64,000 bases of DNA. Origin: an uncultured Bacteroides sp. Lineage in GTDB: Bacteria > Bacteroidota > Bacteroidia > Bacteroidales > Bacteroidaceae. Shown here piece after piece: positions 16,939 to 25,898 of the stretch (the stretch's first letter is position 1; each line of letters begins with the position of its first letter). Both the position numbers and the translations under genes were made by a program. Where the stretch lies: assembly GCA_948847595.1 (NCBI GenBank), contig CAQOGY010000002.1, forward strand, positions 186,001 to 250,000. The letters are read 5' to 3'. Under the pieces are notes generated by a model, which saw only the letters and a list, made by a program, of their open reading frames with translations, searched no databases and was not told the DNA's origin.

Positions 16939-17099
16939 TTGTTAGAGCATGAGAGCAAAACGGCTATCAAATCACTGTGGAGAGCCTGACCGATATGTAG
17001 GCTCCTCAGCTTTCATTGCTGCTATTACAGCCGATTCCTTTGGCCGTAAATGCTCTTGGGGGATCTGATTATTCAGATAGCATGCCACAGAACAAAAGA

Positions 17100-20000
17100 T
17101 TATTTCTCCAGTTCTACCTCATAGCTGGCTCCATCCTTACAGAGGAAGCGAAGCACCGTTTGTTTTTTATCCTCGGATACCACCTTGCAGTAAGGGGTCT
17201 CCACTACCTTCCACCTGCCTTTCAGAGTCACCGTCACAGGAATCTCACCGCTTTCATTGTCAATCCACGGGCGGGAATAGATGCTGCGCTCCATACGTTT
17301 TCCGTCTTTATCGAAAGCCTCATCACTCGGACCACGATACAATGCCAAATCCGGTTGAGCTACAGTCAATAATACTTTATCAGCAGATTCCTTACGGACC
17401 ATCACTAAGCAGGACGTATCCGTACGCTGCAATAATCCACCGGGAAGCAGTGACTGGGGAGTTTCAAAAAGCACATAAGAAGTTATCTTATCCGAAGGCG
17501 ATTCAAGGATATGTGCATTCCGGTCTTGCTGTAATACGCTGTAGACAGGCTTCTTTGCAAAGGCAGTCATCGTCTTCCGGTCGGTTCCCGGCAGAATGGC
17601 ATATTCGTAGCTTCCCGCTTTCGGTGCTTTCCCATGGTCGATAATCAATGATACCCAGTCTCCTTTCGTTTCTTTGCCTGTATCCTGCATACGGGAGTAT
17701 TGCGGAAAGTTTTTCTCGAATCTTGCAGCAACCGGCACATAATATCCGGTACCCAGATGATCCATCCATACTTTTCCTTCACCCGCATTATTCTTCCAAT
17801 AGTCATGTGCCTCTTTATCTGTCACCGCCAGTTGGAAGATGGTCGTCTCCGTTGGATAATCCGTGTTTGTATTCTCGATATCCGAGCCTAGACAAACGAT
17901 CATTCCATCGATGAAATGGAAGGATTTTCGCGCACGATGCGTTCCGTTATACTTATCGTGTTCGTGCAGTTTCATTCCGAAGTTACCATTCATCTTTCCT
18001 TGTGACAGGCCGCCGGCAAAGGCTTCATCCGAATAAAGCATCTCTTCCATTCCGGAGAATGTATCTACATTCAGCACGTTGGCTTTGAGCAGGTCCAGCG
18101 GGAGATGGATGGAAGTCACTCCCGGAATACGGTTCCAGTCGAAACCTTCCTGCTGCCATCCGCTGGTGGCGGGAGTCACTGTCTGTCCCGGAGGTGCTGT
18201 CAGTATCTGGAGACTTCCATGTGCCAGATAACGTCCATAGAGGTTGTGTCCCAGATAATGTTCGGCTGCCCAAAGGTAGCGTGAATGTCCGCGTGCCACA
18301 GCCGACCAGTTTTCACGCCGTTGCACAGATACACAGCCATAGCCTAGCGAGAGATTGCCCTGCGGATCGGGTTCGGCACGAAAACCGTTTTCTACCAGTC
18401 GTTTGGCAATCTTACGCTCCTGAGCGTTCGAAACTTTCGGCATATATTCCGGTGCCTGTTCCGCAGAAGAAGAATCGGAAGATACGAGACGCAGGTAGGC
18501 GGATGCCATCTCTTTATCAAAATCACCCTTTCCATCGGGAGTTCCGGCAATTGCCATTATCGCATAGTGCATGGGAACTAATTTCCCCTTTCCATCGGGA
18601 TGGCGCCCGGACATAGACAAGGGAAAGTTCAGTTTATTGCAGTAGAAACGCATGGCAAGCAGGACATCTTTGACCGTCCGGTGTGCCAATTCGGAAACGG
18701 CAAGGCTTGTCCGACTGAAAAGATATATCATATTCGTTGCCCCGTCCAGTCCTCCAACGGCATAGGCAGGATAGTTATTACGGTGATGGAAAGCTCCTCC
18801 GTCCACTTTGAAAGAACCGGCCAGTCCCGGTGCAGGACGGCAACCGTAGTCAATCCATCGGGAGAAGGATTTCAAGTATTGCAGCTTCTCCGGTGTGTCT
18901 TCCATCATCAGAATGCTTGCGATACGCCCGGTGGTTTGTGTATTGAAAGAATCCATGTCGATTCCGTTGCCTTCCGGCTTGGGATATACTTCGTTGGTGA
19001 TGGCATACCAACGCAACGTACGCTCCGCTTCGAGCAGTTTTCCTTCTTCCCGCAATACATCTTTCATCAGGAAATAAGCCGGATAAAGTCCGCGCACGCT
19101 ATATCCGTAATGATGAATATTGCCCCAGCAACTACCGTAAGCCACTCCCTGATCGGTGATATGGTCGTACATCGCAAGAAATTTCCGCCTCATCTCCTTG
19201 CGGATCGGTGATCCTGCCTCACTGTTATTGTAAGCCACGGCAATCCGTTTCATTAAGTCAAAATAGGCACGCATCTCTATTCCCATCTTGGTCAGCATAT
19301 CCTTGTCCCAGTCCGGAATCATCCGTTCGTAGGCTTCGGAAGCACGCACCATGAAAACGGGCACTCCGGACACTTGCCCGTCCTTATAGGTTATCTGATA
19401 GAGGTCGTATTTCTTACGGATGGTTTCGGCTTCTTTCTCCGTCACCTTCCCTTTGGTATAGATCATGTCACGGAAACGCTTTTCCAGCAGTTTCATTTCC
19501 TGCCGCTGCTTGTCGCTTACGGGAGTCAGTTCGATGTCCGGTTTCAGCAGGGAGTGTTTGTAGAGTACCAGCCAGTGATTGGTAGTGCCGGCATTGACAA
19601 AGGGGACTTGCAGATCGGCTGTCTGCTGACGGGCATCCACCTTTGTCGCAGTGATCAGATGATCGATGAAAAGGCGTCCTTTTGCATCGGGAGCCACGAT
19701 GCGGAGCTCGTTCATTCCTTCTTCCGGCGTGCCTTGCATATCGCGTTCATAGCAGACCCATGCCGCACGCCAGCCTTTGAAATTGATGCCGAAAGGGAAA
19801 GAAACGCACTTACGGCCGTCTTTCAGAAATTCAAACTCGATAGCAGCGTCCTGAGGCTGCTCATTGTATATCCATACGATGAAAGCGGAAAGATACAGGT
19901 CTTTCCCTGTCGGGTCCTTCTTTTCAAACTTCAGGTCTTTCCGGAGTTCCAGTCTCCCGTTCGGTTCGAAGGTCCATTCCAACGAATGTTTCCCGTCTTT

Positions 20001-20177
20001 ATAATGTGCACCGGATATGCCTAACTGAGACTGAACACCGGTTATACAGGCAGGTAACTGCGGCTCTTCAAAAGAGAACATCCGCTTATCCGTAACTATC
20101 TGCGCATTGAGGAATGCCGGACAGAGAAAAGACAATATCAGCATTGTCACTGACAGAGTAAAAGATTGCTTTATCAT
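17100..20177 (-). CDS. Chondroitin/hyaluronan lyase, polysaccharide lyase family 8
   Basis: A 1025-residue enzyme that cleaves chondroitin sulfate or hyaluronan by beta-elimination to unsaturated disaccharides. The ATG at 20177 gives a signal peptide (MIKQSFTLSVTMLILSF, cleavage near LNAQ); an upstream ATG at 20219 adds 14 residues that do not look like a signal. No lipobox is seen, so it should be periplasmic. The N-terminus is a beta-sandwich, followed by an alpha/alpha toroid and C-terminal beta-sheets. The segment GGAFHHRNNYPAYAVGG holds His465 and Tyr472 seven residues apart, as in His501/Tyr508 of Proteus chondroitinase ABC I. From memory it is BT_3324. It is physically separate from the locus at 1-13,000 but carries a copy of the candidate HTCS operator. 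Confidence 0.92.
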   Translation of the reverse strand: MIKQSFTLSVTMLILSFLCPAFLNAQIVTDKRMFSFEEPQLPACITGVQSQLGISGAHYKDGKHSLEWTFEPNGRLELRKDLKFEKKDPTGKDLYLSAFIVWIYNEQPQDAAIEFEFLKDGRKCVSFPFGINFKGWRAAWVCYERDMQGTPEEGMNELRIVAPDAKGRLFIDHLITATKVDARQQTADLQVPFVNAGTTNHWLVLYKHSLLKPDIELTPVSDKQRQEMKLLEKRFRDMIYTKGKVTEKEAETIRKKYDLYQITYKDGQVSGVPVFMVRASEAYERMIPDWDKDMLTKMGIEMRAYFDLMKRIAVAYNNSEAGSPIRKEMRRKFLAMYDHITDQGVAYGSCWGNIHHYGYSVRGLYPAYFLMKDVLREEGKLLEAERTLRWYAITNEVYPKPEGNGIDMDSFNTQTTGRIASILMMEDTPEKLQYLKSFSRWIDYGCRPAPGLAGSFKVDGGAFHHRNNYPAYAVGGLDGATNMIYLFSRTSLAVSELAHRTVKDVLLAMRFYCNKLNFPLSMSGRHPDGKGKLVPMHYAIMAIAGTPDGKGDFDKEMASAYLRLVSSDSSSAEQAPEYMPKVSNAQERKIAKRLVENGFRAEPDPQGNLSLGYGCVSVQRRENWSAVARGHSRYLWAAEHYLGHNLYGRYLAHGSLQILTAPPGQTVTPATSGWQQEGFDWNRIPGVTSIHLPLDLLKANVLNVDTFSGMEEMLYSDEAFAGGLSQGKMNGNFGMKLHEHDKYNGTHRARKSFHFIDGMIVCLGSDIENTNTDYPTETTIFQLAVTDKEAHDYWKNNAGEGKVWMDHLGTGYYVPVAARFEKNFPQYSRMQDTGKETKGDWVSLIIDHGKAPKAGSYEYAILPGTDRKTMTAFAKKPVYSVLQQDRNAHILESPSDKITSYVLFETPQSLLPGGLLQRTDTSCLVMVRKESADKVLLTVAQPDLALYRGPSDEAFDKDGKRMERSIYSRPWIDNESGEIPVTVTLKGRWKVVETPYCKVVSEDKKQTVLRFLCKDGASYEVELEK

Positions 20178-20263
20178 AGAATATATCGTTTTAGGTCCGA
20201 TGGTAAATCGGTTTATCATTAGCCGGTATTTACAGAGAAGATCACCTGTTCATCTCCCGAATG

Positions 20264-20271
20264 CAAAGAAA
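20264..20271 (-). promoter_or_regulatory. Possible -7 element of the PL8 lyase gene
   Basis: On the minus strand, TTTCTTTG reads 20271 to 20264 and differs from TAnnTTTG at one base. It would give a leader of about 80 bases before the ATG at 20177. It abuts the terminator hairpin of the upstream gene. Confidence 0.4.
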
Positions 20272-20298
20272 CCCCTCTTTTGTTGGAAAGAGGGGTTC
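20269..20298 (-). terminator. Terminator of the DUF4348 gene, overlapping the PL8 promoter
   Basis: Read on the minus strand, AACCCCTCTTT, a 5-base loop and then AAAAGAGGGGTT form a strong stem followed by TCTTT. It lies about 80-100 bases after the stop codon of the DUF4348 gene, and between the PL8 operator candidate and its possible -7 element. Confidence 0.7.
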
Positions 20299-20304
20299 AA
20301 ATCG

Positions 20305-20313
20305 TACAAAATA
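20305..20313 (-). promoter_or_regulatory. Candidate HTCS operator upstream of the PL8 lyase
   Basis: TATTTTGTA reads 20313 to 20305 on the minus strand, followed by CGATTTGAA. It matches the first nine bases of the motif at 579 and 2232. It starts 42 bp from the possible -7 element, ten bases (one helical turn) closer than in the other two copies. Confidence 0.4.
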
Positions 20314-20374
20314 GTTCAAATTATGTGCTATATCTTATAGATAATGACCGATATGCTCTCTGCCGGTCCTGCTT

Positions 20375-20932
20375 TTAAGGGTGAAGTTCTTTAAAAGCCG
20401 CATTCTCTTCCTGCACGTGCTGAATGGTTTGTTTCAGCTCTGCAATCGGCAAATCATATCCATACCAGCCGGTATAACAATCTACTACATACCATTTTCC
20501 ATCGGGCAGCAATTCGAACTCCACACGTAAGTCGATCTCCGATTCTTCGTATCCCGCCTCAAATACCTTATGCGCCGGTTCGTTCAGCGTAAACTTAGAT
20601 ACATAAACACCGCCCTCTTCCTGAGTGATACGTTCTTCTTTCAGCGTTTCACTGTCCAGCAACGGCCACTTTTCCTTCGTAAAAGGGAACGTTTTCTCAG
20701 TTTCCCCGTCATCCGCCAATAAAGTAACCGGCGTTTTCAACGGAAACTTGACACGAGTATACTGAAACGCCGCACTGGAAGTAAACTTATCCAGAAACGA
20801 CTTGAAATCTTCTCCTGTCTGTGCTGCTTCACTTTCTACTTTCGCCCTGGAGCTATTGCCACAGGAAATAAATGAAATACCTGCCAGCAATGACATGACC
20901 ATCAAACAGCATGCAAACTTCTTAGCTCTCAT
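20375..20932 (-). CDS. DUF4348-type lipoprotein
   Basis: A 185-residue lipoprotein with lipobox FISC (Cys24) and a serine-rich mature start (GNSSRAK). The body contains FLDKFTSSAAFQYTRVKFPL, then KEKWPLLDSETL, and the end WYVVDCYTGWYGYDLPIAELKQTI. This pattern is what I recall for DUF4348, a family of small Bacteroidetes lipoproteins of unknown role. It has its own -7 element and a terminator. There is no functional link to the neighbours. Confidence 0.75.
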   Translation of the reverse strand: MRAKKFACCLMVMSLLAGISFISCGNSSRAKVESEAAQTGEDFKSFLDKFTSSAAFQYTRVKFPLKTPVTLLADDGETEKTFPFTKEKWPLLDSETLKEERITQEEGGVYVSKFTLNEPAHKVFEAGYEESEIDLRVEFELLPDGKWYVVDCYTGWYGYDLPIAELKQTIQHVQEENAAFKELHP

Positions 20933-20967
20933 AACACGATATAAATTAAGAGTTTAAAATAACGCTG

Positions 20968-20975
20968 CAAAGATA
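20968..20975 (-). promoter_or_regulatory. -7 element of the DUF4348 gene
   Basis: On the minus strand TATCTTTG (20975 to 20968) is a perfect TAnnTTTG match, 36 bases before the ATG. Confidence 0.65.
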
Positions 20976-21070
20976 ATGACAAGTTCAATATCTTGATACG
21001 AATCGGGAAGAAAATAGTTAAACTACTACAAATAATAGACTTACCACACCTCATTATTCCGGTATTAAAA

Positions 21071-21078
21071 TACCTTTG
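21071..21078 (+). promoter_or_regulatory. -7 element of the thioredoxin-domain gene
   Basis: TACCTTTG fits TAnnTTTG, 38 bases before the ATG at 21116. Confidence 0.6.
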
Positions 21079-21115
21079 TCATAAATCGAAATACTAACTT
21101 AAATAAAAACACACC

Positions 21116-23728
21116 ATGAGACCCCCCTACTGTTTTCTCCTGATAGGTCTTTTGCTTTTATGCAGTACACAGACTATCGCTTTCGCCCAATCCGGCACTT
21201 ATCAGACAATTCCCGAATCTTTGCGAGGCTACTGGCAATTTAAAGCAGACAATGTGTCTGACTGGAACGGTCCGCTCATCGGAGAGAATTTCGTAGAGAA
21301 CTATTATGTCGTTTTTTATGCCGAACAGATAAAACAGGAAGCTGACGGCAGCTACTTCTTCCATTTACGCAATCAGAAAGGAGATACGACGGAATTCCGT
21401 ATCACACCTACCGGTAATGACGCCGCCACCATCTGGTACAAAGGCTGGAAAGAACCGAAGAACTGTATCCGCAAGCAAGTCCCCGACCACACGGAACCGC
21501 TCACTCCCCTTACATTGCCCGACCGTGTTTATCAGAAATGGGTGAAAGGATTATCCGGAAAAGTAATCTACGAATTCACCCGTGACGGAAAACTGCTCTA
21601 TGACGGAAAAACATGGGATATCTTATCGGCCGGATATTTTCTCAATAAAGAATATCGGCTGCTCGTCAAAAGCGGAGAATCATACAAACTGCTTTACCTC
21701 AGCTTCCCCCTGCCGAAAACAATGAACGTAGCCGCTGAACTGCAAAATGAAAAAGTCTCTCCCATCGCCTCACGCCCTGAAATATATGCTTTCGCCGGAT
21801 GTTGGATAAATCAAGCGACCGGGGACTGGCGCATCGGATTCTTCGAAGACTTTGCTGTCTACCAATGTCAATTTTGGGATTATGAGTCGATAAACACCCA
21901 AAAAAATCAGACCACCATCATCCTGAAAAATGGAACGGAACAACTGAAAGTACGTTTAACTCGTAAAGATGAAACATCCTGCACCCTGTCTGTCGGAAAA
22001 GAAAAGGCACAGACATATATTCTTTGTAACGACAAGTATCTGCCCGATTATCCGGTAGCTGATACCACTCCTTTCGTAGACAATGGTTATCAAACGGATA
22101 GCGTGACTCTCATCGGATACCTGCGTAACCTGCCTTCGACACGTCCTTTCGAAGTAGACGTACCGGATATGATCACCAATAATGAAGAAGAATATACAAC
22201 CGAAATCGACTCACTTGGAAGGTTCACCCTCCGTTTCCCTGTATTGAACAGCCACAACGTGTTCATCGATTGGGGACGTACCACTATCTGTACATCCGTA
22301 GAGCCGGGAGAGACCTATTTCCTCTATGTGGACTTCGCTGACAAAAAGAAATTAGTGATGGGAGAAAAGGCACGTATCCTCAACGAACTGCTGGCCCACG
22401 AAGGACTCAGTGAATATATCGGCTACGACGAAGGAGAAAAAATGGAAAATATGGAATATTTGCAAAAGACGCAGGATATCATCCGTCATAAATCAGAATA
22501 TCGCGCAAAGATGCTCAATGATCATCCGCTTCTCTCGCACAAGTTCCGCTATTACACAGAACAGGAAATCCGCTACAACGCCGCACGCGACCTGATGCAA
22601 CGCCGCTTTTCGGTAGATCGTAACAAGCAGGAGCATCTGCAACCGGAATTTATGAGTTATGTAGACTCCGCACTATATCCCCGTCCGGTAGAACCTTATA
22701 CGCTTCTCAGAGATTATGGTTCTTTCCTGCGGGATTACGTCGGATACATAACGGACATTGCTCCCGCTTCTTCAAACAGACTGACTGTGACTCCTCAAAA
22801 GATGGAAATGCTCTATCTTAAATTTGAAAGGGACGGAAAGATTCAGCTATCACAAGAAGAAAAAGACGCATTACACGCCTTCAGTAACTTCGAAAAAGAA
22901 ATTGAAAAAATGAAAGCTGCGAATACTGCTGACTCGCTGACAATGGCTGCCTACAACAAAAAGATGGAACCGAGCATCAAAACAATACAGAGCCTCGTAG
23001 GCAGAGACGAAATTTTCAATGACTATATGATGGGAAACTTGCTCGCCAATTCCATCAATCGTACCCTTGCTATCATTGACTCCCTGCAAATGGACGAAAA
23101 ATTAAAGGAGATACTAAAGGCAAATTGCTATTATGAGATGTTGCAGCAGACTCACAAAGAATTGCCGGACAGCCTCATCAGTAAATTCAAAGCAGAAGTT
23201 TCTAATCCTTCCCTACAGGCTTATGTATTAAATCAACAAGGGATATACGAAGAAATATCCCATAAGGCCATCGAATATCCCGAAAGCCTGATGCCTAACG
23301 AACCTCTGGCAGAGATCACAGACGGAGAACAATTATTCCGCAAAATCATCGAGCCTTATAAAGGGAAAGTGGTTTATCTGGATGTATGGGGCACCTGGTG
23401 CGGTCCGTGCAAGGACATGATGCAATATGCAGGAAGTGCCAAGAAGCTATTTGAGGGAAAAGACGTGATATTCTTGTATCTCTGCAACCATTCCTCGGAC
23501 AAATCGTGGAAAAACATTATCAAGGAATATGGACTGACCGGCAAAATTGCCGTCCACTATAACCTGCCCGATGAGCAGCAAAGGGCTATTGAGAAGTTCC
23601 TGCAGGTTCGCTCCTTCCCCACCTATATATTGATAGACAAGGAAGGAAACATCGTAAACCGTGACGCCCCCAGACCCAACAGGGAAAATGACCTTCTTAA
23701 TGCAGTCTATAAGTTATTAGAGAAATAA
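21116..23728 (+). CDS. Large exported protein with C-terminal TlpA-like thioredoxin domain
   Basis: 870 residues with a signal peptide (ends QTIAFAQ) and no lipobox. The C-terminal 135 residues or so form a TlpA/ResA-like thioredoxin fold with WGTWCGPCK (Cys762 and Cys765) and the later RSFPTYILIDKEGN, which includes the cis-proline loop. The first 320 residues are beta-rich and unfamiliar. The middle (about 320-730) contains a region like the DUF4369 or related N-terminal part of Bacteroidetes disulfide reductases (LIGYLRNLPSTRPFEVDVPD) and long helices. It probably reduces or exchanges disulfides in the periplasm. Partners are unknown. It stands alone with its own promoter. Confidence 0.75.
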   Translation: MRPPYCFLLIGLLLLCSTQTIAFAQSGTYQTIPESLRGYWQFKADNVSDWNGPLIGENFVENYYVVFYAEQIKQEADGSYFFHLRNQKGDTTEFRITPTGNDAATIWYKGWKEPKNCIRKQVPDHTEPLTPLTLPDRVYQKWVKGLSGKVIYEFTRDGKLLYDGKTWDILSAGYFLNKEYRLLVKSGESYKLLYLSFPLPKTMNVAAELQNEKVSPIASRPEIYAFAGCWINQATGDWRIGFFEDFAVYQCQFWDYESINTQKNQTTIILKNGTEQLKVRLTRKDETSCTLSVGKEKAQTYILCNDKYLPDYPVADTTPFVDNGYQTDSVTLIGYLRNLPSTRPFEVDVPDMITNNEEEYTTEIDSLGRFTLRFPVLNSHNVFIDWGRTTICTSVEPGETYFLYVDFADKKKLVMGEKARILNELLAHEGLSEYIGYDEGEKMENMEYLQKTQDIIRHKSEYRAKMLNDHPLLSHKFRYYTEQEIRYNAARDLMQRRFSVDRNKQEHLQPEFMSYVDSALYPRPVEPYTLLRDYGSFLRDYVGYITDIAPASSNRLTVTPQKMEMLYLKFERDGKIQLSQEEKDALHAFSNFEKEIEKMKAANTADSLTMAAYNKKMEPSIKTIQSLVGRDEIFNDYMMGNLLANSINRTLAIIDSLQMDEKLKEILKANCYYEMLQQTHKELPDSLISKFKAEVSNPSLQAYVLNQQGIYEEISHKAIEYPESLMPNEPLAEITDGEQLFRKIIEPYKGKVVYLDVWGTWCGPCKDMMQYAGSAKKLFEGKDVIFLYLCNHSSDKSWKNIIKEYGLTGKIAVHYNLPDEQQRAIEKFLQVRSFPTYILIDKEGNIVNRDAPRPNRENDLLNAVYKLLEK

Positions 23729-23733
23729 ACGAC

Positions 23734-25017
23734 TCATTTCTTCCGCAAATACTCGTATCCGAAACGGCAAAAGAGACATTTCCGTTTATCACAATACTCT
23801 TTGCGGAGCTGTATCAATGCCTGGCTATCTGCCGCCGAACCGACCGGTAGCCCGGCATCTCCCCACGACCGGATAATATGATTATTCTCCGCTTTCAACT
23901 CTTCCAGAAAACGTCCGGCACGATCACACATCCGCTCATCGGTTCTATGCAGACCATAAGCATATAAGAAAGGAACAACGGTATTAATCACAATCAAGTC
24001 CTGTGACCTCTCTCCCATCGATTTCTCTTTCTGCGAAGAAGGCCGGCCGAATATATAATGATTATCCCAATAAGCAGAAGCATGAGTAGACAGTAGTTGA
24101 CGCACTTCCGGCAAGGTTTCTGCCTCCATCATCTGCGAAAAAAGCTTATCAACTTTCTGATACAAGTAGGCCAACTGTGCTAACCGGATATGGGGAAAGT
24201 TTTCCGGACGAAGCCTCAAAAAACGCCATAAACCGGCATCCATCACCTGAGTTATTTCAAACTTCCGTTGCAGATAGCGAAATTCTTTACGAAGCCGGAG
24301 ACTATACTCATCTTCCTGCTCCTTCTTTAAAAACGCCTCCTCCAGCAAACCGGCCTGCCCGAAGAAAAAAGCCTCTATCTGGAACAGATCATTCCGATGC
24401 TTGTCTATCGCCCGGAACGGAAGCAGTCCTGCCCACGTCTCAAAAGCATCGCCATTCAAGCCGAAACCGAAATTACGGGCAAGAGTGATAAAGAAGGTAT
24501 CTTCCCAATGACGGTCACATCGTTCCAGCCGGTCGGCAATTTGCCTTGCTTTTTGCTCCAGTCGTTCGGTCTGAAGAGCCGTCAGCCAGGAGTGAATCGT
24601 TAATTTGGATAAGGACCCTATGATGGAGTAGCAGGCAGGATATTGGTCGGCAATGCAGAGTTCATGATAATGGGTTTGTACATTCTCGGGACAGGTCAAT
24701 AGCAGTTGGGGGATTTGCTCACCGTTGGAACGGGTTACTTCGGCGTCTGCCTCGGCCACCACATGCAAAATCACAGAATCGTATGCTTTATCATGGTCGT
24801 GACCGTGACGGTACCAGTCTGAAGAATGAGTATGTATCTCTATATTTCCCACCCACAATGTACCGTCTATCTTCAGCTTCGCATTAAAGAAGTCGGGACC
24901 GGCATCAGGGTTCTGCAGTCCGGAATCGATAATTTCTACCAGTAAGCCTTTGGTGGTTTGCAGTATTTTGAGAGGGAATAATTTATGTTTCCACACATAG
25001 TGGAGAAGGTGTTCCAT
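23734..25017 (-). CDS. DUF2851 family protein
   Basis: A 427-residue cytoplasmic protein (no signal peptide). It matches what I recall of DUF2851: SGLQNPDAGPDFFNAKLKI, WVGNIEIHTHSSDW, HDKAYDSVILHVV near the N-terminus, and a cysteine-rich end (CDKRKCLFCRFGYEYLRK). The function is unknown. The conserved His and Asp residues near positions 60-90 could bind metal, and the four closing cysteine/basic residues suggest nucleic acid or metal contact, but both are guesses. It is divergently transcribed from dapB. Confidence 0.8.
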   Translation of the reverse strand: MEHLLHYVWKHKLFPLKILQTTKGLLVEIIDSGLQNPDAGPDFFNAKLKIDGTLWVGNIEIHTHSSDWYRHGHDHDKAYDSVILHVVAEADAEVTRSNGEQIPQLLLTCPENVQTHYHELCIADQYPACYSIIGSLSKLTIHSWLTALQTERLEQKARQIADRLERCDRHWEDTFFITLARNFGFGLNGDAFETWAGLLPFRAIDKHRNDLFQIEAFFFGQAGLLEEAFLKKEQEDEYSLRLRKEFRYLQRKFEITQVMDAGLWRFLRLRPENFPHIRLAQLAYLYQKVDKLFSQMMEAETLPEVRQLLSTHASAYWDNHYIFGRPSSQKEKSMGERSQDLIVINTVVPFLYAYGLHRTDERMCDRAGRFLEELKAENNHIIRSWGDAGLPVGSAADSQALIQLRKEYCDKRKCLFCRFGYEYLRKK

Positions 25018-25060
25018 GTTAACAGAAAGTTAATGTGCACTGCAAATGTAATAAAAATCT

Positions 25061-25068
25061 TATCTTTG
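25061..25068 (+). promoter_or_regulatory. -7 element of the dapB operon
   Basis: TATCTTTG is a perfect TAnnTTTG match. Transcription from near 25075 supports the dapB start at 25101 rather than the in-frame ATG at 25035. Confidence 0.65.
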
Positions 25069-25100
25069 CGACTATTATTTTGAATATAAGTCAGAAAACA

Positions 25101-25865
25101 ATGAAAATAGCGTTGATCGGTTATGGAAAAATGGGCAAGGAACTTGAAAAGGCAGCCCTTAGTCGCGGACACGAAATTGTCTGCATTATTGATGTTGATA
25201 ATCAGGAAGACTTTGAGTCGGAAGCATTCAAGTCCGCCGACGTAGCCATTGAGTTCACCAATCCGATGGTAGCCTACAGCAATTATATGAAAGCTTTCAA
25301 AGCCGGAGTCAAATTAGTATCAGGCAGTACAGGATGGATGGCGGAACATGGCGAAGAAATCAAAAAGCTATGTACCGAAGGAGGAAAAACCCTTTTCTGG
25401 TCGTCCAACTTCAGTCTTGGAGTAGCTATCTTCTCGTCTGTCAACAAGTATCTGGCAAAAATAATGAATCAATTCCCCGGTTATGACGTCACCATGAGCG
25501 AGACTCATCATATCCATAAACTGGATGCACCCAGCGGCACTGCCATCACACTGGCTGAAGGCATACTGGAAAACATGGACCGCAAAGACAAATGGGTAAA
25601 AGGAACGCTCCTTGCACCGGACGGTACCGTCAGCGGCACCGACGCCTGCGCTTCCAACGAGTTTCCTATCGACTCGATCCGTGAAGGAGAGGTTTTCGGC
25701 ATCCATACCATCCGCTACGAGTCAGAAGTAGACAGCATTTCCATCACGCACGATGCCAAAAATCGCGGCGGCTTTGTATTGGGAGCCATTCTTGCTGCCG
25801 AATACACGGCCCAACATGAGGGATATCTGGGCATGAGTGATTTATTCCCATTCTTAAACGAATAA
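25101..25865 (+). CDS. dapB: 4-hydroxy-tetrahydrodipicolinate reductase
   Basis: A cytoplasmic reductase of the diaminopimelate/lysine pathway. The start at 25101 gives 254 residues beginning with the nucleotide-binding loop MKIALIGYGKMGKE. The catalytic signature ETHHIHKLDAPSGTA is intact, as are SGSTGW and the C-terminal NRGGFVLGAILAAEY. The protein is slightly shorter than in proteobacteria, as usual for Bacteroides. It is the first gene of an operon with two signal peptidase-like genes and a WbqC gene (gaps of 33-61 bases). The cell-wall precursor role fits with envelope functions downstream. Confidence 0.95.
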   Translation: MKIALIGYGKMGKELEKAALSRGHEIVCIIDVDNQEDFESEAFKSADVAIEFTNPMVAYSNYMKAFKAGVKLVSGSTGWMAEHGEEIKKLCTEGGKTLFWSSNFSLGVAIFSSVNKYLAKIMNQFPGYDVTMSETHHIHKLDAPSGTAITLAEGILENMDRKDKWVKGTLLAPDGTVSGTDACASNEFPIDSIREGEVFGIHTIRYESEVDSISITHDAKNRGGFVLGAILAAEYTAQHEGYLGMSDLFPFLNE

Positions 25866-25898
25866 GGCTTCAAAGCCACTATCAAACGAATATAGATT

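Larger units (their letters stand above)
16340..17099. other. 760-bp convergent intergenic region rich in inverted repeats
   Basis: The region lies between the convergent porin and PL8 lyase genes. It holds a small hairpin CCGACT-AAAA-AGTCGG (16389-16404), two 22-bp-pitch arrays with unrelated half-sites (16485-16590 and 16693-16802), a 9-bp-arm hairpin (16856-16877), and a possible 32-codon minus-strand frame (16840-16938). Between the two arrays, 16610-16655 shows weak traces of similar periodicity (CGATTCGG, CGATCCG). No conventional gene is seen. Confidence 0.8.

Noticed and set aside
17016..17372. 118-codon plus-strand frame at the end of the PL8 gene
   Set aside because: Most of it is antisense to the PL8 coding sequence, and it has no signal or domain.
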